The notes beneath the pieces were generated by a model. It was not told the origin of the DNA. It made no database searches and saw only the letters and a program-made list of their open reading frames with translations. Shown here one piece after another: positions 26,040 through 33,844 of a DNA stretch of 35,748 bases (positions are counted from its first letter, which is position 1; every line of letters begins with the position of its first letter). The stretch spans positions 1 to 35,748 of the forward strand of contig SUXS01000024.1 in the NCBI GenBank assembly GCA_015060865.1. Direction: 5' to 3'. Both the position numbers and the translations under genes were made by a program. Source of the stretch: Bacteroidales bacterium. Its GTDB lineage: Bacteria > Bacteroidota > Bacteroidia > Bacteroidales > Bacteroidaceae.

Positions 26040-27611
26040 ATGAAGCGCATTTATCTCCTATTTACACTCGTAATATTCACTTTGTCTGGTGTTTATGCTA
26101 CTTCAGACGAGCAGCGTGGTATGTATTTCGATAAGAAAGTGTATACGCCGAGCGAACTTCCTTCTTTTAAGGAGGCAAGGGAGGCGCTCCCCTCCCCTAT
26201 TTGGGACGAGAATCCCGAGTGGGTGGAGCTGTATTGGAGGGCATGGGAGATCGCTTTTTCTAATTTGCAGTCTCCACCTGAGGGTTCGCCACTTGTGGCC
26301 AACTGGATTGACGAGGGTTTGTCTCCGCAGGTGTTTCAGTGGGACACACACTTCATGGCCATGTTTGGGAGATATGCCTTTCATGTGTTTCCCTTTATCG
26401 AGTCCCACGATAACTTCTACGCCCGTCAGCACGAGGATGGTATGATATGCCGTGTCATCAACGAAGCTGATGGTGCCGACCATCACTGGGGATTGGGCGA
26501 TAACTATGCACGCACCATCAATCCGCCCCTGTTCAGCTGGGCTGAGATGGAGTATTTCAAGTTCTCGGGCGATACGGCCCGACTGGCACGGGTGTTGCCT
26601 CCTATCAAGAAGTATGTCGAATGGGTAGAGAAGCATCGTAGGGCTGAGGGTACAGAGCATCAGTTGTACTGGTCGAACGGGCAGGCCAGTGGTATGGACA
26701 ATACGCCCCGCGATATGGGTCGCCCATCGCCAGACGGAGATATTCACTCCTCAACAAGTCCGATGGGATGGGTAGATATGTCGTCGCAAATCAAGATGTG
26801 CTACGATAACTTGGCCGAAATTTGCCGTATTCTCGGGTATAAGAAAGAAGTCAAGATGTATACCAAGAAGGCAGAGGAGCTAGCCGAACGCATTAATCAT
26901 TACATGTGGAGCGACAGCACGGGCTTGTACCATGATGTCACTCCCGATGGCGAGCGTACACCATGGATTACCACCGCCACCTTTTGGCCCATCCTTGCCG
27001 ATATCGCCACGCCCGAACAGGTGGAGCGCATGACCAAAGCCATACAGGATGAGAACCTCTTTTGGCGTCGTCTTCCCCTACCCTCACTTGCGGCCAACCA
27101 ACCCTATTACGACCGCTGCGGATGCTATTGGCGTGGCGGTGTGTGGGCACCTACAACTTACATGACTGTGAAGGGGCTCGAGCGTCATGGATACGCAAAA
27201 TTGGCCGAAGTCATCGCACAAAAGAACCTGCAGACGATGTATAAGGTGTATCAGTCTACAGGTACCATTTGGGAACTATATTCTCCCGAGATGTATATGC
27301 CGGCTACCGATGCTACGGGTATTAACATGGTGAAGCCGGACTTTGTTGGATGGAGCGGACTTATCCCCATCTCGATGTTTATAGAAAACATTATCGGTAT
27401 CGTTGCCGATGGTAGTGCCAATCGCATCACATGGCACACCGACGCAACGTCTCGTCATGGGATAAGCAATCTGCACTTTGGTCATGTGACTACGACGCTC
27501 ATTCGTGAGGGCAATACCATCTCCGTAGAGTCAACAGCGCCGTACACGCTGGTTGTTAATGGTGTGGAATATCGGATAACCGAAGGTACTACCCAAATAC
27601 TATGCCAATAG
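26040..27611 (+). CDS. Secreted (alpha/alpha)6-barrel glycoside hydrolase, trehalase/GH63-like
   Basis: A 523-residue protein with a signal peptide (RIYLLFTLVIFTLSGVYA). The start is placed at 26040, because the upstream in-frame ATG overlaps the preceding gene and would put a polar extension before the signal. The catalytic domain has VFQWDTHFMAMFGRYAFHVF, QASGMDNTPRDMGRPSPDGD and CYWRGGVWAPTTYMTVKGL, as in the six-hairpin glycosidases (GH37, GH63 and mannosylglycerate-hydrolase types). The Asp in SGMDNTPR and the late Glu in GTIWELYSPE are likely catalytic residues by family. The substrate is an alpha-glucoside or alpha-mannoside by inference. A hexosaminidase gene follows. Confidence 0.8.
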   Translation: MKRIYLLFTLVIFTLSGVYATSDEQRGMYFDKKVYTPSELPSFKEAREALPSPIWDENPEWVELYWRAWEIAFSNLQSPPEGSPLVANWIDEGLSPQVFQWDTHFMAMFGRYAFHVFPFIESHDNFYARQHEDGMICRVINEADGADHHWGLGDNYARTINPPLFSWAEMEYFKFSGDTARLARVLPPIKKYVEWVEKHRRAEGTEHQLYWSNGQASGMDNTPRDMGRPSPDGDIHSSTSPMGWVDMSSQIKMCYDNLAEICRILGYKKEVKMYTKKAEELAERINHYMWSDSTGLYHDVTPDGERTPWITTATFWPILADIATPEQVERMTKAIQDENLFWRRLPLPSLAANQPYYDRCGCYWRGGVWAPTTYMTVKGLERHGYAKLAEVIAQKNLQTMYKVYQSTGTIWELYSPEMYMPATDATGINMVKPDFVGWSGLIPISMFIENIIGIVADGSANRITWHTDATSRHGISNLHFGHVTTTLIREGNTISVESTAPYTLVVNGVEYRITEGTTQILCQ

Positions 27612-27672
27612 GGTTGTTATTCGCTTTTTTAATTTTCTTGGACTACTTTACTTATATTTCTGAACAAATCTT

Positions 27673-27680
27673 TATATTTG
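27673..27680 (+). promoter_or_regulatory. Probable -7 box for the GH20 gene
   Basis: TATATTTG is a full match to TAnnTTTG and lies 14 bases before the first ATG and 38 before the second. With a start of transcription 5 to 7 bases downstream, the second ATG (MRKLFTF at 27718) gets a more usual leader. No clean -33 was found. Confidence 0.45.
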
Positions 27681-27693
27681 CGAATTAAAAAGT

Positions 27694-30678
27694 ATGAAAA
27701 CAATAAATAATAATGCTATGAGAAAACTGTTTACGTTCATTTCAATGTTTATGATGGTGGCTCTCTCGTCCACAGCCGATGTAATTGTGACAGAGCAGTT
27801 ATCTGCCACAAAGGGGAGTCAAGTGAAGGGTTCAGTGCAAGCTGATACTTACTATATCATTTCCGGTATAGATCAGAGTTCAAGAGAGTTCTACCTCTAC
27901 GACAATGGAGGACAGGTAAAGGGAAGTGCCGAGTTCCCTACGACTGGTGAGTCTGTGGGGGCACATCTTTGGACTCTGAAAGCCAGTGGAAACGAGTGGA
28001 TCATTGTCAATGCTGCCACCGCCAAGAACATGAACCTTGGTGCCAGCAACGGCAGTGCCATCAAGACCTCAACCGAGGAGCAGACAAACGCCATACACTT
28101 TAGTTCAGACGGTTATCTGACGATTCTAAACTCTAATGGCCAAGCCATAGACATGACGGCAAACGGGGCCAATCCTACTACATGGGTCGGCACCACGACT
28201 CCCAATGGTTCGCGCCGCCTGAAGATGTATCTCGCAGAGAATGTGCAGACAAAAGAGGTGAAGTCGCTTAGCTTGATACCTGCTCCCAAGACGGCAACCG
28301 TGGGTGAGGGAGAGTTTGTTCTGAATGAGGGCTTTACCATTGCCGTAGGCAAGTTTGCCGACAGCAGCGAGCAGGGCCAGGTGTTGGCCGATGTGGTGCG
28401 GTTCATCGCCACTCTGAACGAAGCTACAGGCCTTGGCTGCAAGGCATCGGAAGGCCAGGCCGACATCGTCATTGAGGAGAACGCTACACTCGCTCCAGAG
28501 GGCTACACGATGGAAATCACCAAGGAGGGAGTCACTATTCAAGCCTCCACGTCGGACGGTGTGTACTATGCCCTGCAGAGCTTCATGCGCCTGCTCCCTG
28601 CCAATGTGATATTGGGCAAGCCGGGCGATGAGGGTACAGTGTATGCGCTGCCTGTATCACGCATCGAGGACGAGCCACGCTTTGCATACCGCGGCTTTAT
28701 GCTTGACGTGAGCCGCCATTTCTTCACCATCGAGCAGGTGAAGAAGATGATTGACCTGATGGCCATCTACAAGATGAACGTCTTCCACTGGCACTTGACC
28801 GACGACCAGGGCTGGCGTGCCGAAATTAAGCAGTATCCTAAGCTCACTACCGTCGGTGCCGAGCGCAAGAGCAGCTATGACACTCCCATCATTCGCATCG
28901 AGGAGAACGGACAGGTGTATTGGACTGGCGAAGGTGCGCAGACGGGTCGCAAGTATGGCCCCTTCTACTATACCCAGGAGGAGATGCGCGAGGTGGTACG
29001 CTATGCCGCTGAGCGTCATATCGATGTGCTTCCCGAGGTGGACATGCCCGGACACTTCGTGGCTGCCATGCATGCCTATCCCGAGTACAGTTGTCATCCC
29101 GACTACGCCCCAGAAGTGTGGACCAATGGCGGTATCAGTTCAGATGTGCTCAATGTAGCCAATCCCGAGGCCGTGCAGTTTGCCAAGAATATCATCACCG
29201 AGCTGTGCGACATCTTCCCCTACCCCTATTTCCACATCGGTGGCGACGAGTGTCCTACCACTCAATGGGAGTCGAACGCCCTCTGTCAGGAGAAGCTGAG
29301 ACAACTGGGTAAGAGCAGCTACCGCGCTTTGCAGACCGAGTTTATCCGTGAGATCAACGCGCATCTCGGCACCTTAGGCAAGAAGATGTTCTGCTGGAAC
29401 GAGAGTATCACGGAGGGTGGAGCCGACCTTGACCTGATGAAGCAGTCGGGTGCCACCATCATGTGCTGGAACCCCTGTCAGAACGGGGCTGCCAAGGCTG
29501 CTTCATTGGGTCTGAATGCCATCATCACGGAATGGGGCAGCGGCTGTTACTATATCAACCGCAAGCAGAGCAACGACTATGGCGAACCTACTGCAGCAGG
29601 CTCGGGCAACGATGCCGTGTCTGCTACATATAACTATATGCCCGTACCGAGCAATGTCAGTGCCGAGAATGCCAAGTACTACATCGGCGTGCAGGCAACC
29701 TTCTGGACAGAGCATGTCAGCAGCAACGAATACTTGGAGTACCTTGCCCTACCCCGCTTCATGTGTGTGGCCGAGGCTGGATGGACACCTCAGGAGAAGA
29801 AGGACTGGAGAAGCTTCGTGCGCCGCATGACCATCGACACCGAGATGCTCGACCTTGGCGAATACATCTACGCACGTCACTGGATGGACGACTACGTGCC
29901 CCGCCAGGCACCTGCCTCCGCCTTCACCGATGGCAGCATCGTTACCTTCACCAACAAGAGTACCGACCGTGGGCAATGCCTTGCCGATGACAACGGCACC
30001 CTGAATGGCCAAGGCAGTGCATGCACGCAATGGACTCTGGAGGCCGCATCTGCAGAGGGCAAGTTCTACCTCCGCAGCAACGAGAGTGGCAAGTACCTCT
30101 ATGCTGCCAATGGAAACAGCGGTACCATGGTTGAACTGAGCACAGACAAGACCGAATGGGCGTTCGACACCTCGACAATCCCGGGCTATGTAGCCATTTG
30201 CTATAACAGCACTTCGGGCAATGCCATCAACAACAATGTGAACAACACCACCAAGGCCCGCCTCTTTGCCCATGGCAGCAGCAACGGTGCCTCTTTCTGG
30301 CTTATGGAGACCCCTGTCAACAATGAACTGCAAGAGGGCGAGAGCGGTACATTGATTTACAACTTTTATTTCCGGGGCATCAGCGTCGGCAAGAAGGAGT
30401 TCCGCCTGCCTGCAGGCAGTGCATACCCTGCATACAAGGAGTACATCCCCAAAGGATACTATGCTACGGACTCTGATCCTCTCCCTTCAGGCACTGTTCA
30501 TCTCAAGAATGAAATGGTAGAGATTGCCGTGGAGCGCGATATGAATACCGGCATAGAGGCGATTGAGTTCAATAGACCTATGGCCCAGTCGGTATACTAT
30601 GACCTGCAAGGCCGTCGGCATATCAAGCCCACCAAGGGTTTGTATATCCATAACGGTAAGAAGATAGCCGTCAAGTGA
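27694..30678 (+). CDS. GH20 beta-N-acetylhexosaminidase with T9SS sorting signal
   Basis: A 994-residue secreted enzyme that removes terminal beta-linked GlcNAc or GalNAc. It has a signal peptide (true start maybe MRKLFTFISMFMMVALSSTA at 27718). An N-terminal ricin-like region follows (to about 185), then the GH20b domain (about 190 to 315). The GH20 barrel has FAYRGFMLDVSRHFFTIEQV, NVFHWHLTDDQGWRAEI, LPEVDMPGH and YFHIGGDECPTTQWE, with the catalytic pair Asp518-Glu519. A second ricin-like domain spans about 750 to 880. The end SVYYDLQGRRHIKPTKGLYI then HNGKKIAVK is a T9SS C-terminal signal. A NagX-like membrane gene follows, suggesting use of the released amino sugar. Confidence 0.94.
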   Translation: MKTINNNAMRKLFTFISMFMMVALSSTADVIVTEQLSATKGSQVKGSVQADTYYIISGIDQSSREFYLYDNGGQVKGSAEFPTTGESVGAHLWTLKASGNEWIIVNAATAKNMNLGASNGSAIKTSTEEQTNAIHFSSDGYLTILNSNGQAIDMTANGANPTTWVGTTTPNGSRRLKMYLAENVQTKEVKSLSLIPAPKTATVGEGEFVLNEGFTIAVGKFADSSEQGQVLADVVRFIATLNEATGLGCKASEGQADIVIEENATLAPEGYTMEITKEGVTIQASTSDGVYYALQSFMRLLPANVILGKPGDEGTVYALPVSRIEDEPRFAYRGFMLDVSRHFFTIEQVKKMIDLMAIYKMNVFHWHLTDDQGWRAEIKQYPKLTTVGAERKSSYDTPIIRIEENGQVYWTGEGAQTGRKYGPFYYTQEEMREVVRYAAERHIDVLPEVDMPGHFVAAMHAYPEYSCHPDYAPEVWTNGGISSDVLNVANPEAVQFAKNIITELCDIFPYPYFHIGGDECPTTQWESNALCQEKLRQLGKSSYRALQTEFIREINAHLGTLGKKMFCWNESITEGGADLDLMKQSGATIMCWNPCQNGAAKAASLGLNAIITEWGSGCYYINRKQSNDYGEPTAAGSGNDAVSATYNYMPVPSNVSAENAKYYIGVQATFWTEHVSSNEYLEYLALPRFMCVAEAGWTPQEKKDWRSFVRRMTIDTEMLDLGEYIYARHWMDDYVPRQAPASAFTDGSIVTFTNKSTDRGQCLADDNGTLNGQGSACTQWTLEAASAEGKFYLRSNESGKYLYAANGNSGTMVELSTDKTEWAFDTSTIPGYVAICYNSTSGNAINNNVNNTTKARLFAHGSSNGASFWLMETPVNNELQEGESGTLIYNFYFRGISVGKKEFRLPAGSAYPAYKEYIPKGYYATDSDPLPSGTVHLKNEMVEIAVERDMNTGIEAIEFNRPMAQSVYYDLQGRRHIKPTKGLYIHNGKKIAVK

Positions 30679-30681
30679 TAG

Positions 30682-30703
30682 CGCTTTGAAAAATATCAAA
30701 GCG
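30682..30703. repeat. Short inverted repeat after the GH20 gene
   Basis: CGCTTTGA and TCAAAGCG pair over 8 bases with a 6-base loop. No T-run follows on the plus strand, so it is a weak terminator at best. It could slow transcription between the GH20 and NagX-like genes. Confidence 0.45.
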
Positions 30704-30731
30704 AGCTTAGTGTTTCTCGCTGGTTTATCAT

Positions 30732-30739
30732 TATCTTTG
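30732..30739 (+). promoter_or_regulatory. Probable -7 box for the NagX-like gene
   Basis: TATCTTTG matches TAnnTTTG and lies 17 bases before the first ATG. A TTTC at 30713-30716 gives a short 15-base spacing. It suggests that the gene can be expressed apart from the GH20 gene. Confidence 0.45.
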
Positions 30740-30756
30740 CGGTAAAACAGGAGAAG

Positions 30757-31917
30757 ATGACCATGAATACCCCCAAACGAATGGATATGATGCAGCGACA
30801 GCGCTTGGAGTCGCTGGATGTGCTGCGCGGCCTCGACCTCTTTTGCCTTGTGGGACTGGAGGCGGTGATGCACGCTTTGGATGGTGCCGTAGATGCTCCG
30901 TGGTTCGACCGCGTGATGTGGTGCTTCACACATGTTGAGTGGGAGGGCTTCTCCTCATGGGACCTGGTGATGCCGCTCTTCATGTTCATGTCGGGCGTGA
31001 CGATACCCTTTGCTCTGGCCCGTTATAAGCGTGAGGGAAATAAGGGAGTGGCCTACCGCCGCATCATCAAGCGAGTGATACTCCTGTGGATTCTGGGTAT
31101 GATGTGCCAGGGCAATCTATTGGGCCTCAATCCGGAACGGATATACCTCTATTCCAATACGCTACAATCCATTGCCGTAGGCTACCTCATCGCTTCCCTA
31201 CTCTACCTTAGCTGTTCGATGCGTGTACAGATAGGTGTTGCCGTGGGGCTATTGCTGGCGTTCTGGGGCTGCATGGAATGGATACAAGTGGGCGAGTTTG
31301 GTGGCGGCAACTACACTCCCACGGGCAATCTTGCCGAGTGGGTAGACCGCACGGTGCTGGGACGCTTCCGCGATGGAGCCATTGTAGCGGACGGACAGGT
31401 GGTGTTTGCTTCGTGGTATCACTATACATGGGTGCTCAGCAGTCTCACGTTCGCGGTCACTACGATGACGGGCATGTTTGCCGGGCATATATTAAAGAAC
31501 GACAAGGCTACTCCTCTGCGCAAGTGCTGCGCCTTGGCCATCATCGGTGCTGTGCTTGTGGCTGGCGGATGGCTGTGGGGACTGCAGATGCCAGTCATCA
31601 AAAAGCTGTGGACCAGCTCCATGGTACTCGTGAGCAGTGGCTATTGCTTCCTGCTCATGGCGCTCTTCTACTGGCTTGTCGATTGCAAGGGATGGAACAA
31701 GCATACCCGCTGGCTCAAGGTCTACGGCACCAACTCCATCGCAGCCTATATGCTGGCCACGTGCGTCAACTTCAGCAGTGTATCTAACTCCCTGCTGTAT
31801 GGCCTGAAAGCCTACACCGGCGACTTCTACCCCACCCTCATCGCCATTGCCAATGCAGTCATCATCTACCAGATTCTGCGAGTGATGTATAGGCAGCAGG
31901 TGTTTCTGAAGGTATAA
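30757..31917 (+). CDS. nagX: NagX-like multi-spanning membrane protein (DUF5009, acyltransferase-like)
   Basis: A 386-residue inner-membrane protein. It has the family start RLESLDVLRGLDLFCLVGLE and WDLVMPLFMFMSGVTIPFAL, related to heparan-alpha-glucosaminide N-acetyltransferase and to NagX. About ten hydrophobic helices are visible. In Bacteroidota it is usually annotated as an N-acetylglucosamine-linked transporter or transferase; the actual reaction is unproven. It follows a secreted GH20 hexosaminidase, which fits handling of amino sugars. Its last 102 bases occur again at 33364-33465. Start codons at 30757 or 30763 are both possible. Confidence 0.88.
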   Translation: MTMNTPKRMDMMQRQRLESLDVLRGLDLFCLVGLEAVMHALDGAVDAPWFDRVMWCFTHVEWEGFSSWDLVMPLFMFMSGVTIPFALARYKREGNKGVAYRRIIKRVILLWILGMMCQGNLLGLNPERIYLYSNTLQSIAVGYLIASLLYLSCSMRVQIGVAVGLLLAFWGCMEWIQVGEFGGGNYTPTGNLAEWVDRTVLGRFRDGAIVADGQVVFASWYHYTWVLSSLTFAVTTMTGMFAGHILKNDKATPLRKCCALAIIGAVLVAGGWLWGLQMPVIKKLWTSSMVLVSSGYCFLLMALFYWLVDCKGWNKHTRWLKVYGTNSIAAYMLATCVNFSSVSNSLLYGLKAYTGDFYPTLIAIANAVIIYQILRVMYRQQVFLKV

Positions 31918-31996
31918 AGGATGGTAGAATATCTTTAGCTAAGAGCGAAAAAATAGCTATTTGTTTACTATTAATAAATAAATATCTCTATTTTTA

Positions 31997-32027
31997 TTTG
32001 TTCTCAATAAACAAAATAGTATATTTG
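31997..32027 (+). promoter_or_regulatory. Promoter of the AAA ATPase gene (-33 and -7)
   Basis: TTTG at 31997-32000 and TATATTTG at 32020-32027 are separated by exactly 19 bases, the ideal Bacteroidota promoter. The ATG is 29 bases after the -7 box. This is the clearest promoter in the window. Confidence 0.85.
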
Positions 32028-32055
32028 CATCGTCAATCCATTCAGAAGACAAAGT

Positions 32056-33318
32056 ATGAACAAAGATGTATTCAAGACTTTAATCATTGAAGGACAGGAA
32101 GAACTACAGGAAGTAGAACTCTACAAGCGTCCATTCGAGTTTGAAGAACAAGGACGATATGTCTTGGTTGGAATCAGACAAGCCGGTAAATCCTATCTGC
32201 TATATCAGCGAGCTAAGCATTTGATAGAGCAGGGACACAGCGTAAAGGAGCTGGTATATATCAACTTCGATGACGAACGCCTCTTAGGTATGAGTGCCGA
32301 TGACTTTGATCTGATACTGCAGGCCTATAGCAGCATGTATCCCGACAAACCTATTCTTTTCTTCGACGAGATACAAAATATCAATGGATGGGAACATTTT
32401 GCCCGTAGATTAGCCAATCAGAAATATATGGTCTACATCACTGGCAGCAACGCCAAGATGTTGAGTAGGGACATTGCCACTACGCTCGGAGCACGATTCT
32501 TTGATGAGAAGGTGTACCCCTATTCATTTCGTGAATATCTGGGGGCACAAGGCATCACACTTGGCAAGGAATGGATGTATGGCAAGCTGAAAGGTACGGT
32601 GCAACAGATGATGAACGAGTATTTCCGTTGGGGAGGCTTCCCCGAGCTGCTGATGTACCGCAACAAACGGCATTGGCTCAACGGATTATATGAAAAAATC
32701 ATATTGGGCGATGTGATACAACGCAATGGCGTAAAGAATGAGCAGGCGTTGCGACTTGCCATAAAGCGCTTGGCCGAGAATGTGAAACAACCTACTGCCT
32801 ATAATCGCCTGGCCAATATGGTAAAGAGTACTGGAGTATCTACCAATACCGCCTCAATCATCGACTATATAAGATATGTCAAGGAAGCCTGCATACTGTT
32901 TACCATAGATAATTATGCCTCCAAGTTTGTAGAAAAGGAAACGGTCAAGAAACACTACTTTACCGACAACGGATTGCTGAGCATATTCCTTACCGATCAA
33001 GATAGCTCATTACTGGAAAACTTGTGCGCTATCACCTTGTATAAGAAATATGCCGATACAGAATCTCCTCGCATCTATTTCTATAACAAGAATATAGAGG
33101 TAGACTTCTATGTTCCAGAAGAAGACCTCGCCATACAAGCAGCATATAGCCTCAATGACCAAGATACCCGAAAGCGTGAGGTTTCAGCGCTTGTTGCTCT
33201 GCACAAGGCATACCCACTGAAGAGAGCCCTCATCATCACTTATGATGAAGAAGAGACAATCGAAGTAAACGGACTAACTATAGGGGTGGTTCCTATATGG
33301 AAATGGTTGCTTGAATAA
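32056..33318 (+). CDS. AAA-family ATPase with DUF4143 domain
   Basis: A 420-residue cytoplasmic protein of the AAA_14/DUF4143 family. The N-terminal ATPase has Walker A GIRQAGKS (residues 39 to 46), Walker B ILFFDEIQN (Asp104-Glu105) and the sensor segment VYITGSNAKMLSRDIATTLG. EKVYPYSFREYL marks the join to the second half, a helical region and then a C-terminal DUF4143 restriction-endonuclease-like part (PRIYFYNKNIEVDFYVPEED, the ExDF pattern of this family). The function is unknown; such genes are common, strain-variable accessory genes. It has its own promoter, and a copy of the upstream nagX end lies after it, so it was probably inserted here. Confidence 0.88.
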   Translation: MNKDVFKTLIIEGQEELQEVELYKRPFEFEEQGRYVLVGIRQAGKSYLLYQRAKHLIEQGHSVKELVYINFDDERLLGMSADDFDLILQAYSSMYPDKPILFFDEIQNINGWEHFARRLANQKYMVYITGSNAKMLSRDIATTLGARFFDEKVYPYSFREYLGAQGITLGKEWMYGKLKGTVQQMMNEYFRWGGFPELLMYRNKRHWLNGLYEKIILGDVIQRNGVKNEQALRLAIKRLAENVKQPTAYNRLANMVKSTGVSTNTASIIDYIRYVKEACILFTIDNYASKFVEKETVKKHYFTDNGLLSIFLTDQDSSLLENLCAITLYKKYADTESPRIYFYNKNIEVDFYVPEEDLAIQAAYSLNDQDTRKREVSALVALHKAYPLKRALIITYDEEETIEVNGLTIGVVPIWKWLLE

Positions 33319-33363
33319 GAGGCTGGGCCGATAGAATGGGTAGAGGCGTGAGCAGTAGCCCAT

Positions 33364-33465
33364 ACCGGCGACTTCTACCCCACCCTCATCGCCATTGCCA
33401 ATGCAGTCATCATCTACCATATTCTGCGAGTGATGTATAGGCAACAGGTGTTCCTGAAGGTATGA
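33364..33465 (+). pseudogene. Duplicated 3' end of the nagX-like gene
   Basis: 102 bases match 31816-31917 with four differences. They encode TGDFYPTLIAIANAVIIYHI and the tail LRVMYRQQVFLKV, ending in TGA where nagX has TAA. Two codon changes and the stop change are silent; one changes Gln to His. No start or upstream part is present. Confidence 0.92.
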
Positions 33466-33510
33466 CATGATGACTTTGTGTTCCAACTAACCTAGGATGA
33501 TGTCAGTATC

Positions 33511-33685
33511 TTTTTAAGATCACAATTTGTGACCTTGAACACAGGTCGTGGATATAGTGAGTGAAGACACGCGTCGCGAACTCGACGATATCTATTTGGC
33601 TCTCTCGCAGTTGGCCAATAAACAAAAGCAAGCTTCCACTGATCGTAAGCCAATAGGGTTTATGGCTTATGGAAAGGAGGAGTGA
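33511..33685 (+). pseudogene. ORF6N-domain protein remnant with internal deletion
   Basis: Two pieces of an ORF6N gene lie side by side. The first reads FLRSQFVTLNTGRG (33511 onward), matching the end of the ORF6N domain. The second, in another frame from about 33551, reads SEDTRRELDDIYLALSQLAN and ends IGFMAYGKEE. The second piece is nearly the same as the end of the copy at 343-771 on the minus strand. The part between, about 80 residues in that copy, is missing. The frame change makes a working product unlikely. Confidence 0.75.
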
Positions 33686-33694
33686 ATAGCAACG

Positions 33695-33756
33695 AAAAGT
33701 CCATAAGGCCTGCGAAGTACGCCTTCGTCTATTCTTCGCAGACCTTATGGACTTTT
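33695..33756. terminator. Long hairpin, probable bidirectional terminator
   Basis: Left arm 33695-33717 (AAAAGTCCATAAGG plus CTGCGAAG) pairs with right arm 33734-33756 over 23 positions with one mismatch and a 16-base loop. A/T runs flank both ends. On the minus strand the mismatch becomes a G-U pair. It lies about 90 bases after the minus-strand hydrolase gene and 10 bases after the ORF6N remnant. Confidence 0.75.
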
Positions 33757-33844
33757 TCAGAAATCTGTATGTTTTTCTTGGGGCACAGACCCTAATACTC
33801 ATAATAAACGACGGATAGGGTATATCCGCCGTGGCGGGATTAGA

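Larger units (their letters stand above)
33319..33844. other. Decayed intergenic region between the ATPase and the hydrolase
   Basis: 526 bases without an intact gene. In order it holds a nagX 3' fragment, an ORF6N remnant and a long hairpin. A short IS-end-like TTTCTTGGGG (33774-33783) and an inverted repeat around CGGATA...TATCCG near 33810-33830 follow. It looks like a site of repeated insertion and deletion. Confidence 0.7.

Noticed and set aside
33774..33783. IS end like the one at 221-244
   Set aside because: Only ten bases (TTTCTTGGGG) match, the next bases differ, and no transposase or second end is nearby.
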